From JACKHO01 sp041398745 (GTDB lineage: Bacteria; Planctomycetota; Planctomycetia; Planctomycetales; Planctomycetaceae), in contig JAWKUB010000002.1 in NCBI GenBank assembly GCA_041398745.1, positions 558,001-622,000 of the forward strand: a stretch of 64,000 nucleotides of DNA. Reading direction: 5' to 3'. Below are positions 43,486 to 52,988 of this stretch, piece after piece (positions within the stretch are counted from its first letter, which is position 1; each line of letters starts with the position of its first letter). The notes below the pieces were generated by a model. The model did no database searches and had not been told where the DNA came from. It saw nothing but the letters and a program-made list of their open reading frames with translations. The position numbers and the translations under genes are program-made.

Positions 43486-44661
43486 TTATGAACGAGTTTC
43501 GAATCCGAGTGGGTCATCGGAGTGAGGATTGACCACGCGGATGATGACTTCGCCGTTCAGAACCTGTGCGAGGAGCTGACCGCAGAATTCTCCTCGCCAA
43601 CCTTGCAGAAGCTTCGGCTTCGGACCTTCCTGGTTTTCGTGGACATACCAGCGGACAACATCTTGAAGGTCGGCCGTAGTACCGACAATGGACATTGAAA
43701 TCCCTGCTTCGGAACATCGGTTCGCGAGTGCCAATCCCAGAATTCGGGAAAGCACGTCATCCTGTGATGATCGTTTGGGGCTCTCCAGACGCGATGGCCA
43801 ATTTGACTCGGGTGAAGAGACTGCCTGCTGCACGACCTCAATAATTTCCTGCGCAAGTCGCTGATAATCACGGCGATCCATCCCGCGGGTCATGGAGAGT
43901 TCACGCACGTTCTTGGGACAGCGTTTGGCCATTTCGATGAGCAAATCATCGCGTAGAATGAACCGAGGCGGTTTGTCCAGTGCACAGGCTTTTTGATCTC
44001 GCCAATTCCACAGGTCGCGTGCAACGGCCAACTCACGTGGCCTGAGTTTTCCAATGGACGGCAGACGCAAGTAACCGGGACGCTCTTCATCAGCAATGAT
44101 ATCGTTGATGAAACGCTGAAACTCCGCAGCGGCCCAATCGGTGCGCCCCAGTTTCTTCAATCGGCGTTGCTGGTCATCCCAGACATCCAACAGGTGTCTG
44201 ACGTCGTCTTCGGCATATTCAATTTGCTCGTTGACAAGAGGTCGCTTTTCCCAGTTGGACCTCGTCTCGCGACCATGCACCCGTTCGTTCAAAACCCGCT
44301 GCACAAGATTTGTATGCGAGAGGGGAAAACCCCGTGACAATACACCTTCGGATATTTGAACGTCGACCAGCTTGCCGGGTGGCTTTTGCGTCGCGAAGTA
44401 GCAGAAGCGAACTTCCTCACGGCCACCATGAATAACAATGGTGGTCTCGTCATCGCTCATGATGTCCCACCACTCGGTGAGATCGCGAACTTCGAATGGG
44501 TCGACGCAGCAGGAATGTCCCGGCAGGTGGAACTGGAGCAGACAGAGGCGTGGCCGATAGTACGATTCCGCCACGAACTCCGTGTCGAAAGCCACAATTC
44601 CAGTTTCCCGGATACTCCTGCAAAGTGCGTTGAATTTGGACTGTGAGGTAATCAGCGACAT
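43486..44661 (-). CDS. rnd: RNase D-like 3'-5' exoribonuclease with HRDC domain
   Basis: 391 residues. DEDD exonuclease domain: VAFDTEF (Asp26, Glu28) and EYAEDDVRHLL (Tyr and Asp of the fourth motif). At the second-Asp position the sequence reads HGGREEVRF, with Glu where classic RNase D has Asp; I think this is a subfamily feature. An HRDC domain follows (about 205-285, RPRELAVARDLWNWRD). Acts on tRNA or other structured RNA 3' ends. The gene is separated from dus by 140 bases on the same strand. Confidence 0.87.
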   Translation of the reverse strand: MSLITSQSKFNALCRSIRETGIVAFDTEFVAESYYRPRLCLLQFHLPGHSCCVDPFEVRDLTEWWDIMSDDETTIVIHGGREEVRFCYFATQKPPGKLVDVQISEGVLSRGFPLSHTNLVQRVLNERVHGRETRSNWEKRPLVNEQIEYAEDDVRHLLDVWDDQQRRLKKLGRTDWAAAEFQRFINDIIADEERPGYLRLPSIGKLRPRELAVARDLWNWRDQKACALDKPPRFILRDDLLIEMAKRCPKNVRELSMTRGMDRRDYQRLAQEIIEVVQQAVSSPESNWPSRLESPKRSSQDDVLSRILGLALANRCSEAGISMSIVGTTADLQDVVRWYVHENQEGPKPKLLQGWRGEFCGQLLAQVLNGEVIIRVVNPHSDDPLGFETRS

Positions 44662-44801
44662 GGCTGAGAGAACGTGTCTGAATTAAGTTGCGAGCGACAA
44701 ACCGGACGTGACTTCTGAATTGGAGTGAACAGCGTATCGAATGCATACATGAGTTGGGCAGTCAATGTTCCCCCGATTGTGAAAGTTTGTTGAGATTCGA
44801 T

Positions 44802-45830
44802 TCACCAGTGCTCGACGGGACCACTGGGAGTTTTGATTAGTGCCGTGGCCGTATGGGACTTGCGCCGACCCATTTGTTCGCCAATTTCGTCGGCAAGCTC
44901 GTAGAACATGGGGATGCCCTCGATTCTTCGCAGGCGGTCTTCCAAATGTTCGGGAATTCCCAAAGTGGCTCCGTACCACGCCGCGAATTTGCGGAACAGC
45001 AGGCAGGCGTAGTCCTCGTGCCGCTCGACCATGAGCTCAAAATGGCGTTTCAGGAATGCCAGTTTCTCGACATTTTCCGGGTCCCGGGGAGGTTGCCCAT
45101 TCGAGATGTCATAGAGCTTTCGGAAGATCCAGGGGTCGAGCATGGCTCCTCGACCAATAGCGACGGCAGCACAACCCGTATGGCGCTGCATGTGAAGAGC
45201 ATCTTGCGGGGTGCGGACGTCTCCGTTTCCAATGACTGGCATTTTGTCGACCGCAGCGACGACTTCGGCAATTCCGTCGAGATTGACCGAGCCATGAAAC
45301 CCCTGCTGGCGTGTACGACCGTGAATGGTGATGGCGGCGACTCCGAGTTGCTCGAATTCGCGGGCCAGTGCCGGGGCTGTGAGGTTGTTCAGATCCCATC
45401 CCAGACGCATTTTCACGCTGACGGGAATGACCACCGACTCAACGACAGCCGACACGGTATCACAGGCTGCCGACGTGTCGCACATGAGGCGTGCTCCACC
45501 TCCACTGCCGGTCACCTTGGCCATGGGACAGCCCATGTTGATGTCAATTCCCTGGTAACCCGCGTCTTCCAGCCATTTCGCCGCTCGAACCAATTCATCG
45601 CGTATACCAGAGAAGATTTGCACGGTGAGCGGCTTGTCGTCAGGGGATGTTGCAATCAGCTCCAGCGACTTGGGCCGCCGTGACAGCAGCATGGTGGCCT
45701 GGACGAGGTCCGTGGTGGCCAATCCCATCCCGCCCAACTCGCGAAGCGCTCGCCGAAATGGCAGTTGCGTATAACCTGCCAGCGGTGCCAGGAAGTAGGG
45801 CGTCGGAATGTCGCGGTTGCCAATTTTCAC
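44802..45830 (-). CDS. dus: tRNA-dihydrouridine synthase (DusB-like)
   Basis: 342 residues from a GTG. FMN-dependent reduction of uridines in tRNA D-loops. FMN-binding and catalytic landmarks: PYFLAPLAGYTQLPFR, GIDINMGCPMAKVTGSGGG with the active-site region Cys, VSVKMRLGWD, ITIHGRTRQQGFHG and IGNGDVRTP, then AVAIGRGAMLDPW. The C-terminal helical domain is intact. Divergent from the MFS transporter. Confidence 0.93.
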   Translation of the reverse strand: MKIGNRDIPTPYFLAPLAGYTQLPFRRALRELGGMGLATTDLVQATMLLSRRPKSLELIATSPDDKPLTVQIFSGIRDELVRAAKWLEDAGYQGIDINMGCPMAKVTGSGGGARLMCDTSAACDTVSAVVESVVIPVSVKMRLGWDLNNLTAPALAREFEQLGVAAITIHGRTRQQGFHGSVNLDGIAEVVAAVDKMPVIGNGDVRTPQDALHMQRHTGCAAVAIGRGAMLDPWIFRKLYDISNGQPPRDPENVEKLAFLKRHFELMVERHEDYACLLFRKFAAWYGATLGIPEHLEDRLRRIEGIPMFYELADEIGEQMGRRKSHTATALIKTPSGPVEHW

Positions 45831-45917
45831 AGTGGTTCACTTCCCTGAAATCGTTCGTCGGTCTTGAATTCTGACGGGCGGCTTGACCGCGACAGGCGAA
45901 CATCTAATTATCCCGAT

Positions 45918-47336
45918 ATGAACGAATCAACGAACCAAAGCCCCTGGTATTCTGGTATTACGCGATACCAGTGGATAGTCCTGCTCATTGCCTCACTCGG
46001 CTGGGTCTTCGACATTTTCGAAGGTCAGGTGTTCATTGCAACCAAGAACGTCGTGACTCCGGCGTTGGTGCGCATGGAATACCCAGATGCAAGCAAAGAT
46101 GACCTCGAATCTTGGGCCAAGCAGTATGACAATTACACGCTCGCGGCGTTTCTGGCTGGCGGTGCGTTGGGTGGCATTTTCTTCGGGATGTTGAGTGATC
46201 GCATCGGACGTAAACAGACCATGGTGATTACCATTCTGATTTATTCCGCGTTCACAGCATTGTCTGCAATTGCACAGACGTGGTGGCAAATGGCCATTCT
46301 CCGGTTCTTGGTCGCAATGGGTGTTGGTGGCGAATGGGCGGTCGCGAGTGCCATGGTGGCGGAAGTCTTCCCGCCAAGGGCTCGCGCCTGGTCGCTCGGG
46401 ATTTTTCACGCGTCGAGCGTATTGGGCACCTACCTGGGCGTGTTTGCAAAGACGATTTTCGTGGATACCGGCTGGTTTGTCAGTGAATCTATGCCCAGCC
46501 TGCCATGGCGATTGTGTTACCTCGTCGGCGTGTTACCTGCTCTGCTGACCATTTGGATTCGAGCCAGCCTCAAGGAGCCGGAGAGCTGGGAGAAGGTGAA
46601 GAAAGAGTCAGACGAAGGAACCGGGAAGAAGGTCGGCAATCTGGGCGAGCTCTTTTCTCAACAACTGTGGTTGCGGACGGTGGTCGGTGTTGGACTGGCT
46701 GCGGTTGGACTGGCGACGTTCTGGGGAGCGCACGTCAATGGGAAAGACCGACTGATGCGGACAGTCAAGAATGAATATCTGGTCGCTGCAGGTGTCTCAC
46801 AAGATGCCCCGAAAGCGGATAAGGACGCAGTGCTGGAGCAGCATGAACAATCAACAAATCGTTGGGATTCGCTGGGGATGTTTCTGGTGACCAGCGGTGG
46901 TGGACTGGGGCTGATTTGCTTTGGCCCGCTGGCCGAACGAATTGGACGACGTGGAACATTTTTGTTCTATCACATCGGGGCTTTGGTCATTTCACTGTAT
47001 GTCTTCACACAGACAATTCCGTCTACCGTATTGGCTGTGCTACTACCCCTGTTCGGATTTTTGACGCTGGGCATGCACGCGGGCTACGCGATTTACTTCC
47101 CGGAACTTTATCCCACCCGAATTCGCGGAACGGGAGCTGGGTTTTGCTTTAACGCCGGACGCATTATTGCTGCTCCCATTCTCATCCTGAAGGCTTATAT
47201 GCTTTCAACGGTCGACAAGGGCGGCTGGGGTTATTCGCCAGATGGTGCTGCGGCAACCCTCTGCCTGCTGTTTGCCGGAGCATTCATCATGCTGTTGTTC
47301 GCTCCCGAAACCAAGGGGCAGCCGCTGCCGGAGTAG
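45918..47336 (+). CDS. Major facilitator superfamily transporter
   Basis: 472 residues from ATG 45918. Twelve helices. The MFS signature between helices 2 and 3 is GMLSDRIGRKQTM and the second-half counterpart is GPLAERIGRRGTFL. FLVAMGVGGEWAVASAMVAEVFP resembles the sugar or aromatic-acid symporter branch. An extra loop of about 50 residues occurs between helices 7 and 8 (RLMRTVKNEYLVAAG to NRWDSLG), longer than usual. Substrate unknown. Its 3' end is close to and convergent with the Zn-ribbon protein gene. Confidence 0.9.
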   Translation: MNESTNQSPWYSGITRYQWIVLLIASLGWVFDIFEGQVFIATKNVVTPALVRMEYPDASKDDLESWAKQYDNYTLAAFLAGGALGGIFFGMLSDRIGRKQTMVITILIYSAFTALSAIAQTWWQMAILRFLVAMGVGGEWAVASAMVAEVFPPRARAWSLGIFHASSVLGTYLGVFAKTIFVDTGWFVSESMPSLPWRLCYLVGVLPALLTIWIRASLKEPESWEKVKKESDEGTGKKVGNLGELFSQQLWLRTVVGVGLAAVGLATFWGAHVNGKDRLMRTVKNEYLVAAGVSQDAPKADKDAVLEQHEQSTNRWDSLGMFLVTSGGGLGLICFGPLAERIGRRGTFLFYHIGALVISLYVFTQTIPSTVLAVLLPLFGFLTLGMHAGYAIYFPELYPTRIRGTGAGFCFNAGRIIAAPILILKAYMLSTVDKGGWGYSPDGAAATLCLLFAGAFIMLLFAPETKGQPLPE

Positions 47337-47363
47337 GTGTCGAAGTCACAGGAATCTGCGGCA

Positions 47364-48956
47364 TTACCTCTTGCGGAAACTGACGATTTTGGCATTTTCG
47401 AGTTGCCCACGGCTCGATTTTTCTTTGTACGAAACCGTGCACATGTAGCTCGGACTTGTCCACCGACCCCCAAACGGAACTCGAATGAGCGGTTTTTCGA
47501 TTCGTGCCTTGTCGAGTGATTCCTGAAGTTCGGCACGTTTTTCTGCCGAGAGTCCGTCGACCGAAACGGTTCCGATGTAACGAACCCGAGTCCCTCCGAC
47601 AATTTCGGCGATGACCACCGAGTGCATGTCACCCAGAATGTTGAGGGTGTACCCGAAGATGAGGAATTCACCTTTCTGGTTGGAGCTGTCGGCAGGTGTT
47701 GTTTTCTTCGAATTCGACGTGCCTCCACCGAGTGTCGTCGGTCCCGCTGAATTAGTCGGTTTGCTGTCCGTGGACGATGAACCGCCTTCTGCGTTGGATT
47801 CTTCATCCGATTTCATTTCCTCTGCGCGCTTTGCCTCTTCCTCAGCCGCGATTTCCGCTTCTCGTTCTTCATCACGACGACGACCTTCGGCAATCGCCTC
47901 TTCGTGCGTCTTCGACTTTATTTCCTCATTATTTGCCTGTTGCTGTTCCACAACTCCATTCTCGGCAACATCCTGGATATCACCAATGACATTCTCGGTG
48001 GCCTTGCCAGCAAAGCCCTGAAGAGCCTCCTCAAAGTTTTGAGGTTCTGGACCGTTGGCCTGGTTCACATTGATTTCTTGAGCGGTGGCCATGACTTCGG
48101 CCATCATGCTGGGGCCAGCATCTTCGGTGGACATGGCGCCGGGTTGTCCCCCAGCACCCTGTTGGCCGTTGTTCACAATAAACACAGCCGCCTTCATCAC
48201 CCATTTCATGGGATTGAAGCGTTCTTTTTTCTGTTTCGGTGTGGGATGGAAAATGGCATCCCAATGAACATTCAATACACCCAAGCCGACGACAAAGGCC
48301 GTCGCCCCCCAGGCCAGGGCATAGAACAGCTTGCGAGACTCAGGGAGCAGTCGGGCCACCGGCTGCCAAGTCTCTAAGGGCTTGACGAACAACGTTGCCA
48401 GAGTGACTTTTTCTGACGACTTCAGCGCAATGACGAATGCGCGCACATGGGCTGCGATGACGGTGCAGAGGCCGCCTACAACGTGCATGAGGCCGAGTGG
48501 ACCACGGATGTCGATGACTGGAATCAGAATTCGCAGCACGATGCTGTAGAACAGAATTGCAAGACAACCTGCCAGCATGGTCCATAACCAGGCGGGCATT
48601 CTTTCGAACGCCTGCATGGCTGTGATTTGCTGTTCTTCCTCGGGCAGGCCCGATTCAATATCAATGCAACGATTCAACTGCGGATAGAATCCACACGAGC
48701 CGCACCAGGACGACTTGGCAAATGGCTCGGGCGCGCCGCACTTCGGGCAGTCGTTCGGACCAGGCTTGCGTCCCGGTTGCACTTGCGGGGCATGAGTTTG
48801 GGGCGCATTCTTCGCAGGAACCGGCGTGGGTTCGGGAGCGAGAGGAGCCGAGGGGCGTCGGCTGCGCGCAGCATCGAGCTCGACAGTTCCCAGCATGTTC
48901 ATGAGACGTTGCTGGACGTCGGACAAGTTGTCGGAAGAGGGGGTTTCTGTGGTCAT
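47364..48956 (-). CDS. Zn-ribbon membrane protein with C-terminal DNA-ligase-OB-like domain
   Basis: 530 residues from ATG 48954-48956. A Zn-ribbon (CPKCG ... WCGSCG, about 70-90) precedes three hydrophobic segments (about 125-145, 155-180 and 208-228). A long charged, low-complexity helical stretch follows (about 330-420). The last 100 residues run FLIFGYTLNI, RYIGTVSVDGLS, then GRWTSPSYMCTVSYKEKSS, GQL and end with SFRKR. I read this as resembling the C-terminal OB domain of ATP-dependent DNA ligases, where the equivalents are GYT, YVG.V..G, W..P.LV.EV.Y.E.T..G.LR. The adenylation domain is absent, so no ligase activity is expected. Function unknown. Confidence 0.65.
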   Translation of the reverse strand: MTTETPSSDNLSDVQQRLMNMLGTVELDAARSRRPSAPLAPEPTPVPAKNAPQTHAPQVQPGRKPGPNDCPKCGAPEPFAKSSWCGSCGFYPQLNRCIDIESGLPEEEQQITAMQAFERMPAWLWTMLAGCLAILFYSIVLRILIPVIDIRGPLGLMHVVGGLCTVIAAHVRAFVIALKSSEKVTLATLFVKPLETWQPVARLLPESRKLFYALAWGATAFVVGLGVLNVHWDAIFHPTPKQKKERFNPMKWVMKAAVFIVNNGQQGAGGQPGAMSTEDAGPSMMAEVMATAQEINVNQANGPEPQNFEEALQGFAGKATENVIGDIQDVAENGVVEQQQANNEEIKSKTHEEAIAEGRRRDEEREAEIAAEEEAKRAEEMKSDEESNAEGGSSSTDSKPTNSAGPTTLGGGTSNSKKTTPADSSNQKGEFLIFGYTLNILGDMHSVVIAEIVGGTRVRYIGTVSVDGLSAEKRAELQESLDKARIEKPLIRVPFGGRWTSPSYMCTVSYKEKSSRGQLENAKIVSFRKR

Positions 48957-49251
48957 GATCGAAGGGGATTCGGTCCACCAGAGACGAATTGAACGAATGG
49001 TCAGGGCGCTTGCACGGCGGTGCCCGCGCGCACTCATCAATACCCTAGTTCACAAATAGCCCCGAGCGCACCTAGCGATGCGAGATTAACCAAGGAGCGT
49101 TGCAAAACCGCAACTGGGTGGTCATGTGCGGGTTGGAATGCGGCAATTCGCTGTTCCAATTATTCCGGTTGAATGAATTCGTCGCGTTTTGCGAGCTTGC
49201 AGTTGAAGTCGTCAACACCGCAGATTGGGAATGACTACGTATGACGCTGCC

Positions 49252-50427
49252 TCACCGTGACGTTTCGGCGTTGCCGCTCGACCGTGGCTCAAGAATGACT
49301 TTGTTCTGGCGAATGGTGTAGTCGACCGCAACCTGAGCGGTCATGGCATCCATTAGTTGCTGGATTGTCGCTTGCTGGAGATCAAGCTGTACGGGTGATG
49401 TCAGGTCGATGTTTTCCTGTTCGAATGCCTCCGCGTCATACTCGATATCAACACCATCGAGAATGAGTGCCTCCAGAACCAAATCAAATCGCTGCCCGCG
49501 GCTGCGAAGTGTGAATCGTTGATTTGCCAGCACAACTGGTTTTCGGGCAGGTAATGAAGACTCGGGCTTCTTTTCGCCGAGCAGCACTTCGAGTGCTTCA
49601 TGTTCCTCGACTGTAGCCGTGATTTGCAGTGTCTTTCCTGATGGTTTGACCACAACGTCGGGAAACGCTGCGAGCGTCGCCTGAGTTGCATCGGGGAGTA
49701 AAAGTCCGCGCGGAGTGTGTGTGCGATCCACTGTGGGTGCAGCGGGTACGGGAACAATGCGAATGCCTTCAAAGTTTTGCATCCACTCAAATGACAGGTC
49801 GAACTGCGTAAGTAACAGCAGCATCGATTCAATGCCGTTGGAGTGAGTAACCAGTCCTCGTCGCCAAAGATCGTGTGGAATGGTATCAATTCCTTCGACT
49901 TGCAATTGGTACTGGTCGGCAAGGTCGGCCACGAGTTGACGAGGCTCGGAAAGGTCTTCCCAGCGAAGTTCTTTGCGATGCAGTAGTTCAAACAAACGCC
50001 TTCGTGCCGGCCCTGAGGCTTCTCGCAATTCACGTTCTCGAAGTTCAATGAGCGTGCGGAGACGCCTGATGTTGGTCGATGGTCCAATGTAGAACGTATC
50101 GCCGACAATGCTCAGGCCACCCTCGGCTTGAGCAGCGAGATTTCCGACAAGTGTCTGCAATTTCATCCGACGCAGGTCTGATCCCACAAGTTGGGTTGGA
50201 TCAATACGACGATCCAACAGAATGGCAACCTGCTGGTCGTTGCCAACCCGTGAAAGCACATCGAGCAGCGGCGAATCACCACCGGCAATGCTGACTGAGC
50301 GACCACAGGCAAGCTGGAATGCCGCCCCGCTCACCTGAGCCAACGCGGCGTGACAATAAACCGCGATGAAGAAGAGGCCCGTAGCGATTGACAACGAATT
50401 ACGTGTCGTTACGTCGGTGCGCGACAT
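49252..50427 (-). CDS. Secreted STN-like (secretin N-domain-like) protein of unknown function
   Basis: 391 residues. Signal peptide to about residue 30 (ending ALAQ). Repeats of the pattern LxVLSRVGNDQQVAILLDRRIDP and VQLDLQQATIQQLMDAMTAQVAVDYTI fit small secretin/TonB short N-terminal domains (STN). No pore-forming secretin domain is present. It could be a periplasmic assembly or sensing factor. No obvious partner in the window. Confidence 0.6.
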   Translation of the reverse strand: MSRTDVTTRNSLSIATGLFFIAVYCHAALAQVSGAAFQLACGRSVSIAGGDSPLLDVLSRVGNDQQVAILLDRRIDPTQLVGSDLRRMKLQTLVGNLAAQAEGGLSIVGDTFYIGPSTNIRRLRTLIELRERELREASGPARRRLFELLHRKELRWEDLSEPRQLVADLADQYQLQVEGIDTIPHDLWRRGLVTHSNGIESMLLLLTQFDLSFEWMQNFEGIRIVPVPAAPTVDRTHTPRGLLLPDATQATLAAFPDVVVKPSGKTLQITATVEEHEALEVLLGEKKPESSLPARKPVVLANQRFTLRSRGQRFDLVLEALILDGVDIEYDAEAFEQENIDLTSPVQLDLQQATIQQLMDAMTAQVAVDYTIRQNKVILEPRSSGNAETSR

Positions 50428-50524
50428 TGCCAGAATTCCGCTGGTTTATGGGGCGTGAAGGGAACTTTCTAATGCATTCTGCTTCACATCGGGTAAACTC
50501 ACAAGATGGAGGTGGGCCTTCCCC

Positions 50525-51157
50525 ATGGCATTACGATTGTCCCAAATGTCCGAATCGTACTTCAAACGATACCGAATGTTGCTGGATTTGCGTCTCAAAC
50601 GCACTCCTCGCGCAATCTTGCCGGAAGGTTTTAGCTGGGTTCCATGGGACAACAGCGTGTTGCTCAAGCATGCTGCCGTGAAGTATGCCTGCTTTCGTGA
50701 GGAACCCGACGCAGCGATTTTTCGTTCATTGCAGTCTGCGGAAGGTTGTCGCCGGCTCTTGCACGATATTGCGAGGCATCGTGGCTTCTTGCCGGGTACA
50801 ACCTGGATGATTCGTCGAACGTCGGGCGAATTCGGTTCCGCCACCATGTGTGGGACCATTCAAGGAATTCGAAACGACTCACAGCAAGGGGCCATACAGA
50901 ATGTCGGCATCTTGCCGGGATTCCGTGGACTCGGGCTTGGCCGCGCTTTGCTGTTGAAATCGCTCTCGGGATTTCGGCTCGAGGGGCTGACTCGTGTCTA
51001 CCTTGAGGTGACGGCCACCAACCTTGCTGCTCTCGCCCTCTACCAATCGGTTGGATTCGAAATCGTCGACATGCGTTACCGACCGGTCATTGGCGAGCAT
51101 GTTGGTATCGGAAATTACAGCGTTCTCCGCGAGGCTGTCGTTGTCCAGCCGCGCTGA
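50525..51157 (+). CDS. GNAT family N-acetyltransferase
   Basis: 210 residues. The acetyl-CoA-binding motif A reads GILPGFRGLGLGRALLLKSL (about 130-149), followed by TNLAALALYQSVGFEIV, the classic motif B. GGAGG at 50508-50512 lies 12 bases before ATG 50525. Substrate unknown. The last 279 bases overlap the 3' part of the PP2C phosphatase gene on the other strand, so one of the two ends carries overprinted sequence. Confidence 0.85.
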   Translation: MALRLSQMSESYFKRYRMLLDLRLKRTPRAILPEGFSWVPWDNSVLLKHAAVKYACFREEPDAAIFRSLQSAEGCRRLLHDIARHRGFLPGTTWMIRRTSGEFGSATMCGTIQGIRNDSQQGAIQNVGILPGFRGLGLGRALLLKSLSGFRLEGLTRVYLEVTATNLAALALYQSVGFEIVDMRYRPVIGEHVGIGNYSVLREAVVVQPR

Positions 51158-52144
51158 GACTGCAGACTTTTTCTTGCCTCTACCCTTCTTAGTGGCCCGT
51201 CGTGTGACTTTGGGGCGATAGGCCAGGATTGTAATATCGTCTGGTTTCGTTGGCTCACCGACTTGCGGGCGCAACATTCGACTGAAGGCCATTTCTGCGA
51301 GGCGAGCTACGCACTCCTTCAGCGGTCCCTTTCGAACGACTTCAACAATCTCGGCCTGCCAGAGATTGTCGAAAAGTCCATCGGAAGCAATGAGCAGCGT
51401 GTCACGCGCTGCCAGTTCAAGTCGTGGCCCCATCTCAATACGCATTTCCTGAGTCCCCACGACGTTCGACACAATGTGTCGCTCATCGTGATAAATGGCC
51501 GCTTCTTCGTCGATGAGTCCGGCATGCAATGCGTAGCTGACGGGTGCGTGGGAAATGGTTTGATATTTCAGGAGGCCGCGTTGGCTGACCACAAACACCT
51601 CGGAATCACCGACGTGATAAGTCCGCACTTCCCGACCCCGCAGTTCAGCAATTGCAATGGTTGTCGCTGCTCCAGATGAACGCCGAACCAGTTCCCGGTT
51701 TGCCGTTTCGATGGAATCCAGCAGCGCCGATTGGACTTCCGGTGCCGTCGGTGTGCGTTCTCCCTCCGTCACAACAGGATCTCCTAAAACTGGCAGTGTT
51801 TCAGGTGCTTCGAGTTGTCGACACCGTTTACGGATGGTGCTTGTGACCAGTCTTGAGGCCACTCGTCCGCCGCGGTGTCCGCCAAGGCCGTCGGCCACGC
51901 CGAGAACGCCGACATGATCTCCAATGCGCTGAATAACCCACGAGTCTTCGTTCCGCGTTTCTTTCAAGGGAGAAACGCAGGAATACACGACGGCCTCCCC
52001 GTCGGCAACGGGAATGGAAGTGACTTCACCAACCAAACTGGAAGCAGTGCGTGATAATGGCAGAGGCGCACTTTTGCTTCGCTCATTGAATGCTTCAAAT
52101 GGCGAAACGATGTCCGCTTCCGCTTCCTGATGGGACTCCGCCAC
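50879..52144 (-). CDS. PP2C-family Ser/Thr protein phosphatase with long polar tail
   Basis: 421 residues from a GTG. Phosphatase domain at about 50-312: NEDSWVI, VLGVADGLGGHRGG, TYHVGDSEVFV, LIASDGLFDNLWQ and KPDDITIL are the metal-binding motifs of the PPM family. Residues 313-421 are basic then polar and low in hydrophobics (KKGRGKKKSAV onward) and are encoded antisense to the GNAT C-terminus. It begins 16 bases after a Ser/Thr kinase gene on the same strand, so a kinase-phosphatase pair is likely. A true stop may lie as annotated, but the tail could be non-essential. Confidence 0.88.
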   Translation of the reverse strand: MAESHQEAEADIVSPFEAFNERSKSAPLPLSRTASSLVGEVTSIPVADGEAVVYSCVSPLKETRNEDSWVIQRIGDHVGVLGVADGLGGHRGGRVASRLVTSTIRKRCRQLEAPETLPVLGDPVVTEGERTPTAPEVQSALLDSIETANRELVRRSSGAATTIAIAELRGREVRTYHVGDSEVFVVSQRGLLKYQTISHAPVSYALHAGLIDEEAAIYHDERHIVSNVVGTQEMRIEMGPRLELAARDTLLIASDGLFDNLWQAEIVEVVRKGPLKECVARLAEMAFSRMLRPQVGEPTKPDDITILAYRPKVTRRATKKGRGKKKSAVSARLDNDSLAENAVISDTNMLANDRSVTHVDDFESNRLVEGESSKVGGRHLKVDTSQPLEPKSRERFQQQSAAKPESTESRQDADILYGPLL

Positions 52145-52160
52145 TTCCTTGTTCCTTGAA

Positions 52161-52988
52161 TTAAGCAGTGTTGCGCTTCTTTCGAGCCAGATGACTAATG
52201 AGCCGCGATTTTAGTCGGATGAAGACATTGCGCATATTCGACGCATCCCGAAAGCGATTTCTGGGATTAGGATCGATAGCACGTCTGAGAAATTCGATGA
52301 ATTCGGGAGTCAGCCTGGCACGCAGCCGACGATGTCCAGGACCGGGCCAGGAATAAGGCCATTCCGGCCATTCGCCCGAAAACATGCGGTACATAATCAG
52401 GCCGGCCGAGAAGACATCAGAACGCTGTGAGGGCTTGCCCATAGCCTGTTCGGGAGCCATGTACCCAATTGTTCCTGTCCCTGAACCTCGCACGGTTTTC
52501 TGCGCGACTTTGGCAATCCCGAAATCGGTCAGCCGCAACTGATCGCTGTCAAACAGTACAATGTTTTCCGGTTTGACGTCGCAGTGAATAATCCGCTGCT
52601 GATGGGCGTAGGCCAGCGCCTCCAGGATTTGCTGCGAGAACTCAATGGCAGTCGAGAGGGACATGCGCCGCTGCAGACGGTCGGAGAGTGAGCGTTCCCC
52701 GAGCGGAAAGGCGAGCACCAGTTGGTCCTCAATGAGTGAGGCATCTTTGAGCGGCAAAATGTTGGGGTGCTGCAATCGGGCGGCAAGGCGGATTTCGTGA
52801 CGAAAGTCCTTCATGACTTCATCGGTCACCTGTCCCGGATGCGGAATCTTCAGAGCAACACGCACACCTTCGATGGTGTCCATTGCCTGATAAACAGTGG
52901 CGAACCCGCCCGAACTGAGCTTTTTCTCAATACGGTATTTGCCCAAGCGTTGACGGGCGCGTAGTGCCACAGTGAATAATCCTCGCAT
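52161..52988 (-). CDS. Soluble Ser/Thr protein kinase with HCD instead of HRD
   Basis: 275 residues, essentially a bare kinase domain. Motifs: EKKLSSGGFATVYQA, VALKIPHPG, HCDVKPENIVLF, TDFGIAKV and GYMAPEQAMG. The catalytic loop keeps Asp and Lys but has Cys in place of the usual Arg (non-RD type), which may mean activation-loop phosphorylation is not required. No membrane helix. It is transcribed just ahead of the PP2C gene, which would be its natural counterpart. Confidence 0.9.
   Translation of the reverse strand: MRGLFTVALRARQRLGKYRIEKKLSSGGFATVYQAMDTIEGVRVALKIPHPGQVTDEVMKDFRHEIRLAARLQHPNILPLKDASLIEDQLVLAFPLGERSLSDRLQRRMSLSTAIEFSQQILEALAYAHQQRIIHCDVKPENIVLFDSDQLRLTDFGIAKVAQKTVRGSGTGTIGYMAPEQAMGKPSQRSDVFSAGLIMYRMFSGEWPEWPYSWPGPGHRRLRARLTPEFIEFLRRAIDPNPRNRFRDASNMRNVFIRLKSRLISHLARKKRNTA

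Noticed and set aside
48957..49251. Search for RNA genes or promoters in the 295-base gap between the STN-like gene and the Zn-ribbon protein gene
   Set aside because: No structure, repeat or clear boxes found; only an ordinary intergenic stretch.
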